Positions 56,919-64,000 of a stretch of DNA of 64,000 bases are shown here, one piece after another (position 1 is the stretch's first letter; every line of letters begins with the position of its first letter). The position numbers and the translations under genes are program-made. Source of the DNA: Alphaproteobacteria bacterium. Its GTDB lineage: Bacteria > Myxococcota_A > UBA796 > CAJQPC01. The stretch lies in the NCBI GenBank assembly GCA_020632795.1, contig JACKEV010000011.1, forward strand, positions 124,001 to 188,000, given 5' to 3'. The notes under the pieces are model-generated. The model ran no database searches. It saw only the letters and a list, made by a program, of their open reading frames with translations, and was not told the origin of the DNA.

Positions 56919-58274
56919 CTAGAAGCCGAACGCCACGGTGCAGATCGTGAAGTAGATGACGATCGAGGTCATGTCGATGGAGGTGGTCACGAAGGGGCCG
57001 GTCGCCACCGCCGGGTCGACGCCGAAGCGATCCAGGGTCAGGGGGATGAGCGTGCCCAGCACCGCCGAGCCCATGACCGCGATGAGGATGGAGATGCCGA
57101 CGGCCACGCCGAGCTGCCACATCGGGTACCGCACCAGGCAGAAGGCGGTCAGCAGGAACGAGATCACCAGCCCGATGAGCAGACCGACCCGCCCCTCGCG
57201 GAGGAGCAGCCCCAGCGAGGCGCGCCCCGCCATGACGTGCCCGGTGGCCAGGTTGCGCACCGTGATGGTGGCCGCCTGGATGCCCACGTTGCCGCTGAGG
57301 CCCATGACCACGGGGATGAAGCCCGCGAGCACCGCCTGGCGCGAAAGGGTGGTCTCGAAGACGCCGATGACCTCGGACAGCCCGATCCCACCCATGAGCG
57401 TGACCATCAACCAGGTCAGCCGCTGCCGGGCCGCGCGCACCGTGTCGCCGCTGTGGGGATCGAAGGCCTCGGCCACACCGGCCATCTTCAGCATGTCCTC
57501 GGCGGCCTCCTCGCGGATGACGTCGAGCACGTCGTCGATGGTGACGATGCCGAGGAGCCGGTGGGTGTCGTCGACCACGGGCACGGCGAGGAAGTCGTAG
57601 CGGGAGGCGAGGCGGGCGACCTCCTCCTGGTCGGTCTCGGGAGCGACCGAGATGACCTCCGTCGCCATGATCTCGCCGAGGGCCGAAGATGGGGCGTTCA
57701 GCAGCAGGTTTCTTAGCGAGGCCACCCCCACGAGCTGCCCGGCGTCGTTCTCGACGTAGAGGTAGAACACCATCTCGACGTCGCCCTGCTCCTGGAGGGC
57801 CGAGATGGCCTCCCGGCAGGTGGTGGACTCGTTGAGCCGGAACGCCACCGGCGACATGATGCCGCCCGCCGAGTCGGGGGGCCAGGCCAGCAGCTCCTCG
57901 ACCTGCTCCCGATCCTGGTCGACGATGCGCTCCAGCACCCGCGCGCGCAGGTCGTCCGGGAGCCGCTCGATGAGGTCGGCCTCGTCGTCGTGCTCCATCG
58001 CGTCGAGCCACCGGACCAGGCGCTCGAGGGGAATCCGGCTGACGACCGCGTCCAGATCCTCGTCGGTGAGCGTGAGCAGCGCCTCGCCCGCGATGTCGGT
58101 GTCAACGTGACCGAACAGGAACAACGTGTCCTGGTTGGTGAGGTGGGTCGCGGCCTGCGCGATGTCCTCAGGCGAGGATTTGGCCAGCGCACGCTCCAGC
58201 CGGGTCGCGGCCCTGCGCCGGGTCAAACGTCGAATGGCGTCCACGCGAGCCTGGACGAGGTTTCGTTCGGTCAT
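56919..58274 (-). CDS. mgtE: Magnesium transporter MgtE
   Basis: A 451-residue Mg2+ channel-transporter of the inner membrane. An N-terminal MgtE_N superhelix (ALAKSSPEDIAQAATHL, WLDAMEHDDEADLIERLPDD), the PDSAGGIMSP link, two CBS domains (about 130-250) that sense Mg2+, and five C-terminal helices with MGLSGNVGIQA, the pore motif. ATG at 58274 has GGAGG 6 bases upstream. No Mg riboswitch-like structure is apparent in its short leader. Confidence 0.96.
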   Translation of the reverse strand: MTERNLVQARVDAIRRLTRRRAATRLERALAKSSPEDIAQAATHLTNQDTLFLFGHVDTDIAGEALLTLTDEDLDAVVSRIPLERLVRWLDAMEHDDEADLIERLPDDLRARVLERIVDQDREQVEELLAWPPDSAGGIMSPVAFRLNESTTCREAISALQEQGDVEMVFYLYVENDAGQLVGVASLRNLLLNAPSSALGEIMATEVISVAPETDQEEVARLASRYDFLAVPVVDDTHRLLGIVTIDDVLDVIREEAAEDMLKMAGVAEAFDPHSGDTVRAARQRLTWLMVTLMGGIGLSEVIGVFETTLSRQAVLAGFIPVVMGLSGNVGIQAATITVRNLATGHVMAGRASLGLLLREGRVGLLIGLVISFLLTAFCLVRYPMWQLGVAVGISILIAVMGSAVLGTLIPLTLDRFGVDPAVATGPFVTTSIDMTSIVIYFTICTVAFGF

Positions 58275-58296
58275 GCCGTCCTCCCACCGGGAGGTT

Positions 58297-58752
58297 TCAG
58301 TGGCCCACGTCGTCGATGAAGACAAGCCGCCGAGGGGCGCTGAGGTTCCCCAGTGGCTCGACGCGGGTGCCGTTGTATATCACTCGCGCGCGGGTGAGGT
58401 CGGCCAACTCAACGGCGATCTCGCTGGCTGGGGCGAAGCGGAGGGTCGGCTCGGGGCAATCCGGCGGGGCGCCGGTGCAGAGCACACCCTCGAAGGCCAC
58501 CGCCCCGTCCCGCTCCACCTTGATCCGCACGGGCTCGATGGCGGAGATGGCCAGCGCCACCGCGTCCGGGTTGTCCGCCTCGGCTTGCGCCGGGGAGGGC
58601 TCCGGGTCGTCCGGGCGATCGATCAGGCGGTGGGCCACCTGCATGAGCAGGAGCGTGAGCACGACCATCACGGCCGCCGCACCCACGGCGCGAACGGCGA
58701 GTCGGCCCCGCCCCTCCGACCGCTCAGGGGGAAGCAGCGGCGAGCGGCTCAC
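58297..58752 (-). CDS. Single-pass membrane protein resembling the RodZ C-terminal (DUF4115) domain
   Basis: A 151-residue protein with one helix (about 20-40) and a C-terminal domain: VRIKVERDGAVAFEGVLCTG, then RARVIYNGTRVEPLGN, which has the order of the RodZ C-terminal fold (W/V-x-V-x-D-G-x-x-x-F-x-G, then V-x-YNG). The N-terminal HTH of RodZ is missing. GTG at 58752 overlaps the stop of the Tgl-like TPR gene as GTGA. It may help place envelope machinery in the periplasm; this is an inference. Confidence 0.6.
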   Translation of the reverse strand: MSRSPLLPPERSEGRGRLAVRAVGAAAVMVVLTLLLMQVAHRLIDRPDDPEPSPAQAEADNPDAVALAISAIEPVRIKVERDGAVAFEGVLCTGAPPDCPEPTLRFAPASEIAVELADLTRARVIYNGTRVEPLGNLSAPRRLVFIDDVGH

Positions 58753-59513
58753 GGCGCCTCGACGAGAGCGAGCTGGTCCTTCGCCCGAGCGGACAGCGGG
58801 GTGCCCGGCCAGTTGGCCACGACCTTGCGCAGATAGACCGCGCCCTCGTCGGGCTTGCCCATCCCCACCAGGAACTCGCCGGCCTTGAGCGAGGCCTCCG
58901 GGAACTCATCCGGGCAGATCATGACGACCTGATCCATCGCCTCCAGCCCCCGCGCGATCTCCTGGGCGGACTCGTAGGCCAGGCCCAGGTTGTACCAGGC
59001 GGCGCAGAAGTTGGGCTGACGGGCGACGGCCTCCTGAAGGGCGGCGACCGCCGCGTCCGAGTGGCCCTCCATCAGGTAGGCATACCCCAGGTTGTTCAGC
59101 ACCATCGCCGGCTTTCGGTAGGTGAGGTCCTTGCGGGCCACCTCCAGCCGCTCGATGGCCTCGGGGTTCCGTTGAAGCTTCTGCAGCAGGTAGGCGTAGT
59201 TGAGGTTGACCGCCGCGTCCTCGGGGGTCAGGCGCAGCGCCCGCTTGAAGGCGTCCTCGGCCTCGTCGTTGGCGCCCCGGGCGACCAGGGCCAGCGCGAG
59301 CTGGTGCCACGCGTCGACGTTTCGCCGATCGAGCTTCGTGGCCTCCTGCAGGGTGGCGATGGCCAGCTCGGTGTCCCCTTCGACGAGGTAGGCGTGGCCC
59401 AGATCCACACGCGCGATGGCGCGCGACTGGCGCTGCGCCGAGACGCAGCCCCCGAGCGCGAGGCCCAGGACGAGCAGGCTACAGGTAACGACCGATGATG
59501 ATGTCCAGCGCAT
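58749..59513 (-). CDS. TPR lipoprotein (Tgl/PilW-like)
   Basis: A 254-residue protein with lipobox LGGC (Cys23) and five to six TPR units (VDLGHAYLVEGDTELAIATLQEATKLD, QLALALVARGANDEAEDAFKRALRLTPED, NLGYAYLMEGHSDAAVAALQEAV). This architecture is that of PilF/PilW/Tgl, which help assemble the type IV pilus secretin in the outer membrane; Tgl is needed for social motility in Myxococcus. No pil genes are nearby, so it could also be a general TPR lipoprotein. ATG at 59513 has GGAG and overlaps the previous gene by 35 bases. Confidence 0.75.
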   Translation of the reverse strand: MRWTSSSVVTCSLLVLGLALGGCVSAQRQSRAIARVDLGHAYLVEGDTELAIATLQEATKLDRRNVDAWHQLALALVARGANDEAEDAFKRALRLTPEDAAVNLNYAYLLQKLQRNPEAIERLEVARKDLTYRKPAMVLNNLGYAYLMEGHSDAAVAALQEAVARQPNFCAAWYNLGLAYESAQEIARGLEAMDQVVMICPDEFPEASLKAGEFLVGMGKPDEGAVYLRKVVANWPGTPLSARAKDQLALVEAP

Positions 59514-60342
59514 CCCGGGTCTCCTTGGGAATCAGCTCCGGCGACGTCATGATAGCGCCTGCCATGCAGCCGTCCATCGGCGCAGGCCCGTCGTGGGCCG
59601 CGATCTTCGGCGCGACGGCCCGGATGACGGCCTTGGCGGTGGCGACGTTGGACTTGATGACCGCGATGACCTGCTCGACGGTGACGTCCTCGTGGCCCTC
59701 GTGCCAGCAGTCGTAGTCGGTGGACATCGCCAGCGTGGCGTAGGAGATCTCCGCCTCGCGGGCGAGCTTGGCCTCGGTGAGGTTGGTCATGCCGATGACC
59801 TGGGCGCCCCAGGACCGGTACAGGTGGGACTCGGCGCGGGTGGAGAACTGGGGGCCCTCCATGCAGACGTAGGTGCCGCCGTCATGCACCACCGCGCCGG
59901 CCTCCCGCGCGGCCTCCAGCAGGTAGCCCCGCAGCGTCGCGCACACCGGGTCGGCGAAGCCCACGTGGCCCACCACGCCGTTCTCGTAGAAGGTCACGGC
60001 GCGCACGCCCTTGGTGCGATCGATGAACTGGTCGATGACGATCATGTGCCCCGGTACGATGTGCTCCCGGAGCGAGCCGACCGCCGAGATGGACACGATC
60101 CAGCCCACGCCCAGCTTCTTCATGCCCCAGATGTTGGCGCGATAGGGCACCTCGCTGGGGTTGAGCCGGTGGCCTCGGCCGTGGCGCGGCAGGAACACCA
60201 TCTCCACGCCGTCGAGGGTGCCTAGAACGTAGGCGTCGCTGGGGTCTCCGAAGGGGGTCGTGAGCCGCTCCTCGCGGATGTCCGTCATGCCCTCGATCTC
60301 GTAGAGGCCGCTGCCTCCGATTACGCCGATGCGCGCGCTCAT
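59479..60342 (-). CDS. mtnP: S-methyl-5'-thioadenosine phosphorylase
   Basis: A 287-residue PNP-family enzyme that splits methylthioadenosine to adenine and methylthioribose-1-phosphate in methionine salvage. IGVIGGSGLYE, the phosphate motif PRHGRGHRLNPSEVPYRANIW, MEGPQFSTRAES, IGMTNLTEAKLAREAEI and STDYDCW are all typical of MTA phosphorylase rather than guanosine PNP. ATG at 60342, with GGAG 5 bases upstream. It lies 26 bases after rlmN. Confidence 0.94.
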   Translation of the reverse strand: MSARIGVIGGSGLYEIEGMTDIREERLTTPFGDPSDAYVLGTLDGVEMVFLPRHGRGHRLNPSEVPYRANIWGMKKLGVGWIVSISAVGSLREHIVPGHMIVIDQFIDRTKGVRAVTFYENGVVGHVGFADPVCATLRGYLLEAAREAGAVVHDGGTYVCMEGPQFSTRAESHLYRSWGAQVIGMTNLTEAKLAREAEISYATLAMSTDYDCWHEGHEDVTVEQVIAVIKSNVATAKAVIRAVAPKIAAHDGPAPMDGCMAGAIMTSPELIPKETRDALDIIIGRYL

Positions 60343-60368
60343 CGCTGCTCCGTGCTGGAAGGGTTCAA

Positions 60369-61469
60369 TCAGACCGAGGCGGCCTCGGGGATGCGAAGGC
60401 CCTGCGCGGCCTTGCCGAGCTGCCCGCACGCCGCCGAGATGTCCGTGCCCCGGGTGGTCCGGATGGAGGTCGAGATCCCGTTGGAGACCAGGTGGTGCTG
60501 GAAGGCCTTCACCCGCGCGTCCGAGGGCCGCAGGATGTCCCGGTTCGGGTTCTCATTGTAGGGGATGAGGTTGACCTTGGACCTGACCCCGCGCATGAGC
60601 TGCACCAGCCGCTCGGCGTCGTCCATCGAGCAGTTGAAGCCGTCCATCATCACGTATTCGAAGGTGATGCGCTTGGCGTGGGGCAGCGGGAAGGCCCGGC
60701 AGCCCTCCATCAGCGCGTCCAGGGAGTAGCGCCGGGTGATGGGCATGATCTGGCGACGCTGGGCGTCGGTGGTGGCGTTCAGGCTGACCGCGAGGTTGAC
60801 CGGGCTGGCCGCGGCGAGCTTCTGCATCTGCGGGACCAGACCCACCGTGGAGACGGTGACCTTGCGGTGGGAGTAGTTCAGCGCGTGCTCGTCCAGCAGG
60901 ATGTCCAGGGCCCGGATGAGGTGGGTCAGGTTGTGCAGGGGCTCGCCCATGCCCATGAACACGAGGTTGGTGATGCGCTCTTCGGGGCCCAGCGTGCGGC
61001 TGACCTGGAGGGCCTGATCGGCGATCTCCGAGGGGGTGAGGTTGCGGGTCAGGCCCAGGTCGCCGGTGAGGCAGAAGGTGCAGGCCATCGCGCAGCCGAC
61101 CTGACTGGACATGCACAGGGTCAGACGGGGGCGGCTGACCTCGTTGCCGGGGTCGGGGATGAGCACCGACTCGATGTGGTGGCCGTCGTGCAACCGCCAC
61201 ACGAACTTGCGGGTGCCGTCGCGGCTGTGCAGGACGGTGGCCGGCTCCAGGGTGGGGATGCCGAAGCGCTCGTCCATCCAGCGGCGGGACGCCTTGTCGA
61301 TGCCCCCCATGTCGGCGAAGCGGGTGGCCCCGCGCTGCCAGATGTGCTTGTAGGCCCGCAGGGCCCGGCCCGAGCCCTTCTCCAACTCCGCCATCGCGGC
61401 CTGCAGCTCGGCCAGGGTCAACGACTTCGCGTCGACGCGACCATCAGGGAGCTTGGGGAGGAGAGGCAT
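60369..61469 (-). CDS. rlmN: 23S rRNA (adenine2503-C2)-methyltransferase RlmN
   Basis: A 366-residue radical-SAM methyltransferase acting on 23S rRNA A2503 and some tRNAs. The cluster motif is C126-AMA-C130-TF-C133; the extra Cys of this class are at 119 (TLCMSS) and 348 (AACGQL). NLVFMGMGEPLHN, NLAVSLNA and NLIPYNENP are also present. It follows recD2 by 29 bases in the same leftward run. Confidence 0.96.
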   Translation of the reverse strand: MPLLPKLPDGRVDAKSLTLAELQAAMAELEKGSGRALRAYKHIWQRGATRFADMGGIDKASRRWMDERFGIPTLEPATVLHSRDGTRKFVWRLHDGHHIESVLIPDPGNEVSRPRLTLCMSSQVGCAMACTFCLTGDLGLTRNLTPSEIADQALQVSRTLGPEERITNLVFMGMGEPLHNLTHLIRALDILLDEHALNYSHRKVTVSTVGLVPQMQKLAAASPVNLAVSLNATTDAQRRQIMPITRRYSLDALMEGCRAFPLPHAKRITFEYVMMDGFNCSMDDAERLVQLMRGVRSKVNLIPYNENPNRDILRPSDARVKAFQHHLVSNGISTSIRTTRGTDISAACGQLGKAAQGLRIPEAASV

Positions 61470-61498
61470 GGGGTCGGGGACCGGGCAGACACGTCACC

Positions 61499-63640
61499 TT
61501 ATTCGCCCTGGATCCGGCTGGCCAACCCCGTCCAGCGCTCCCCGCCCCCGGCCGCCGCCACCGCGCGCGACACGGCCCAGGGGTTGCCCACGACGCAGCA
61601 GAACTCCTTCGCCCGGGTGACCGCCGTGTACAGCAGGCTGCGCCGCAGCATCACGTAGTGGGTGTTGTGGAGCAGCACGACCACCGCGCGGTACTCGCTG
61701 CCCTGGCTCTTGTGGATGGAGATGGCGTAGGCCAGCTCCAGCCGGTCGAGCTGCTCACCCATCAGCGCCACCCGCCGCCCGTCGAAGTCCACCTCCAGGC
61801 TGGAGACCCCCGCGCCGGTCACCCGCCCGACGTCCCCGTTGAAGATGTCGTTGTCGTAGTCGTTGCGCACCTGGATGACCCGATCGCCCACCCGGAAGGG
61901 CCGGTTGCCGGCCTTCATCTTCTCGCCCTCGGGGTTGAGCACCCCCTGCAGCAGCTCGTTGAGGGCCCGGGTACCCAGCGGCCCGCGCCGCATCGGCGTG
62001 AGCACCTGCACGTCGTTCAGGGGGGCGAAGCCCAGCTCGGGCAGCCGCTCGTCGAGCACCCGGATCAGGGCGTCGGTCACGCCGTCGGGCTCCCGGCGCG
62101 GCACGATGAAGAAGTCCCGGCGGGCGTCCGGCTCCCGCTCGCCGCTGATGGGCACCTCGCCCCGCAGGATCCGGTGGGCGTTGCGGATGATGCCCGAGCC
62201 CTCGGCCTGACGGTACACCTGGTGCAGCGACACCACCGGCACCGCCCCGCAGTCGATGAGGTCCCGCAGCACCTGCCCCGCCCCCACCGAGGGGAGCTGG
62301 TCGGCGTCGCCCACCAGCACCAGCCGCGCCTTGGCCGGCAGCGCCTCGGTCAGGGCGTCCATCAGGGCCAGATCCAGCATCGAGGCCTCGTCCACCAGCA
62401 CGCCGTCCAGCTCCAGGGGCCGGGTCCGGTTGCGGGTGAACGAGCGCGACTGCATCGAGTACTCCAGCAGCCGGTGGAGGGTGTGGCCGTCCTTGCCGCA
62501 GGACTCCGCCATGCGCCGCGCCGCCCGCCCGGTGGGCGCGGCCAGGGACCACTGCTCCTTGGCCAGGCCGGCCGCCTCCATGATGACCTTCACGATGGTG
62601 GTCTTGCCCGTGCCCGGCCCCCCGGTGATGACGCAGATCCGGTGGGAGAGGGCCGCCTCCACGGCCCGGCGCTGGTCGGGGTTCAGCTCCAGCCCCGCCC
62701 GCTGCTCGGCGGCCAACCCCACCCCGTCCACGGCGAAGTGGTCCGCGCAGCGCTCCAGCACCCGCTTCGCCACCCGGTCCTCCCGGCGGTCGACCTGGGA
62801 GCGGTACACCGGCTGCATCTCGGGGGTGGCCGCCGGGCGCAGCACCAGGGTCCGCTGGAGGATGGGGCGGTGCACGGCCCCGGCCACCGCCTCGGGGGGC
62901 AGCTCCAGCTCCGCCGCGCGCCGCACCAGCTCGCCGTAGGGCAGGAAGCAGTGCCCCTGCCCCTCGGCCTCGCGGAGCAGCCAGTCCACGGCGGCCTCGG
63001 CGCGGCGGGGATCATCGACGGGGATGCCTGACGCGCGCGCGATGGCGTCGGCGGTCTTGAAGGCCACGCCCGGGATCTCGCCGGCCATGCGGTAGGGCTC
63101 CCGGGTGACCACGTTCATGGCCTCCGCGCCGTACCTCTCCAGGATGCGCCGGGCCACCGCCGCGCCCAGCCCATGCCCCCGCAGCATCACCGCCAGCTCG
63201 CGGCCCGCCTTGTCCCGCTCCCAGTGGCCGACGATCTCCTCGAAGCGCTTGGGGCCGATGCCCTGGACCTCCTTGAGCCGCTCGGGCTCCTTCTCCATGA
63301 TGCGCAGGGTCTCCAGGCCGAAGCGCTGGACGGTCCGGCGGGCCAGCTCCTCGCCCATGCCCTTGACCTCATCCCCCGCGAGGTAGCGGACCAGCCCCTC
63401 CAGGGTCTGGGGGTTCTCCACGAGGTAGCTGTCGGCCTTGAACCGCCGCCCGTAGCGCTTGTGGCGGCTCCAGTAGCCGTCCAGCACCAGGTGCACCCCC
63501 TCGGAGATGTGCCCGAGCGAGCCCACCGCCGTCACCAGCGTGCCGTCGGACTGCTTGAGCCGCACCACCGACCAGCCGCCGTCGTCCGCGCGGTAGACGA
63601 ACTCCTCCAGCTCGCCCTCCAGCCGCTCCTTCGCGCCCAT
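61499..63640 (-). CDS. recD2: RecD-like DNA helicase (RecD2 family)
   Basis: A 713-residue superfamily 1B helicase. An N-terminal OB/HhH part (about 1-180) with helix-hairpin-helix stretches, an ATPase core with Walker A GGPGTGKTT near 342, DEASMLDL, the DADQLPSVGAGQVL motif and C-terminal UvrD-like HKSQGSEYRAVV. The lack of RecB/RecC neighbours and the long N-terminus mark it as RecD2. ATG at 63640 overlaps the upstream stop (TGATG); the TTG at 63643 is less likely. Confidence 0.93.
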   Translation of the reverse strand: MGAKERLEGELEEFVYRADDGGWSVVRLKQSDGTLVTAVGSLGHISEGVHLVLDGYWSRHKRYGRRFKADSYLVENPQTLEGLVRYLAGDEVKGMGEELARRTVQRFGLETLRIMEKEPERLKEVQGIGPKRFEEIVGHWERDKAGRELAVMLRGHGLGAAVARRILERYGAEAMNVVTREPYRMAGEIPGVAFKTADAIARASGIPVDDPRRAEAAVDWLLREAEGQGHCFLPYGELVRRAAELELPPEAVAGAVHRPILQRTLVLRPAATPEMQPVYRSQVDRREDRVAKRVLERCADHFAVDGVGLAAEQRAGLELNPDQRRAVEAALSHRICVITGGPGTGKTTIVKVIMEAAGLAKEQWSLAAPTGRAARRMAESCGKDGHTLHRLLEYSMQSRSFTRNRTRPLELDGVLVDEASMLDLALMDALTEALPAKARLVLVGDADQLPSVGAGQVLRDLIDCGAVPVVSLHQVYRQAEGSGIIRNAHRILRGEVPISGEREPDARRDFFIVPRREPDGVTDALIRVLDERLPELGFAPLNDVQVLTPMRRGPLGTRALNELLQGVLNPEGEKMKAGNRPFRVGDRVIQVRNDYDNDIFNGDVGRVTGAGVSSLEVDFDGRRVALMGEQLDRLELAYAISIHKSQGSEYRAVVVLLHNTHYVMLRRSLLYTAVTRAKEFCCVVGNPWAVSRAVAAAGGGERWTGLASRIQGE

Positions 63641-64000
63641 CAACCGGCCTCGGCGGTGTCGACCCTCGGCGCCTCCAGCGTCACCGCGCTCACGGCGCGG
63701 GGGGTGTCGGGCTGCACGATGCCCGCCGACATGATCAGCTTGAAGGCCTCCTCGACCGTCACGTCCAACCCCCGCAGGTCCGCCGCCGGGACCACCAGGT
63801 AGAACCCCGAGGTGGGGTTGGGCGTTGTGGGCAGGAACACGCTGACCAGGGCGTCCGGCGCCACGCTCCCGGAGGTCAGGAAGCCCACGTCGCCGGTCAC
63901 GAAGGCGATCGCCCAGGCCCCCCGCCGGGGGTACTCCACCAGCACCACCTGCCGGAAGTGCATGCCCTGTTGGCTGAACAGGGTGTTGAAGAGCTGCTTG
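63640..64000 (-). CDS. DUF502-like membrane protein, C-terminal part (truncated by window edge)
   Basis: About 120 codons continue past the right edge; the visible part reads KQLFNTLFSQQGMHFRQVVLVEYPRRGAWAIAFVTGD in pieces, then VFLPTTPNPTSGFYLVVP, both hallmark strings of DUF502. The usual N-terminal helices would lie outside the window. Function is unknown, probably in the cell envelope. The ATG at 63963 is internal, not the true start. Confidence 0.9.
   Translation of the reverse strand, partial: KQLFNTLFSQQGMHFRQVVLVEYPRRGAWAIAFVTGDVGFLTSGSVAPDALVSVFLPTTPNPTSGFYLVVPAADLRGLDVTVEEAFKLIMSAGIVQPDTPRAVSAVTLEAPRVDTAEAG

Overview
The window is about 64 kb of uniformly GC-rich (roughly 70-75 %) chromosomal DNA, almost fully coding, with no gene-free stretch over 300 bases. 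A trypsin-like protease with a MYXO-CTERM-type tail, many short-signal lipoproteins rich in DxDGDG repeats, a MopE-type metal-motif protein, a Tgl/PilW-like TPR lipoprotein, hybrid histidine kinases and glyQ/glyS plus methylmalonyl-CoA mutase genes all fit a Myxococcota (deltaproteobacterial) organism. This assignment is inference from gene content. I saw no tRNA, rRNA, CRISPR array, insertion sequence or prophage.

Layout. 1-3302: the end of an outer-membrane barrel, a WecG/TagA glycosyltransferase, a KAS III-like enzyme, a LolA-like protein and an unknown secreted protein. 3299-10057 (minus): a four-gene run of MYXO-CTERM protease, Ca-type P-type ATPase, DUF362/ferredoxin protein and propeller protein. 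10192-12306 (plus): a hybrid histidine kinase with an Hpt domain. 12800-29466 (minus): lexA, then a histidine kinase, two polytopic glycosyltransferase-like proteins, a DUF4175-like protein, a TPR zinc peptidase, MoxR, DUF58, BatA/vWA, DUF4159 and vWA/GATase proteins. From the kinase onward nearly every junction is a 4-base stop/start overlap. 29533-32748: two divergent Asp-rich lipoproteins, one MopE/lectin-like, the other a redoxin with an in-frame TGA at its catalytic Cys. 32739-40690 (minus): acyl-CoA catabolism (hbd, enoyl-CoA hydratase, acyl-CoA dehydrogenase, mutA, mutB, meaB). 40875-42632 (plus): a TPR protein with a degenerate P-loop. 42642-47899: two propeller lipoproteins sharing a module. 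48005-53583: glyQ, glyS and ppdK. 53782-64000 (minus): a small membrane protein, two lipoproteins, a tautomerase-like protein, recO, mgtE, a RodZ-C-terminus-like protein, a Tgl-like lipoprotein, an MTA phosphorylase, rlmN, recD2 and a partial DUF502 gene.

The most notable item is the gene at 31735-32748. I read it as one selenoprotein: a lipoprotein with a long Asp/Ala stalk, thrombospondin-3-type calcium repeats and a UxxC thioredoxin-fold domain. A 6-bp GC hairpin with a GGC loop lies 11-26 nt after the TGA, where a bacterial SECIS is expected. Other points worth attention are a probable frameshift that scrambles the conserved tail of the enoyl-CoA hydratase, the very long coupled MoxR operon directly behind lexA, and an unnamed repeated module in the lipoprotein pair at 42642-47899. 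All calls come from reading the sequence; no database search was run.
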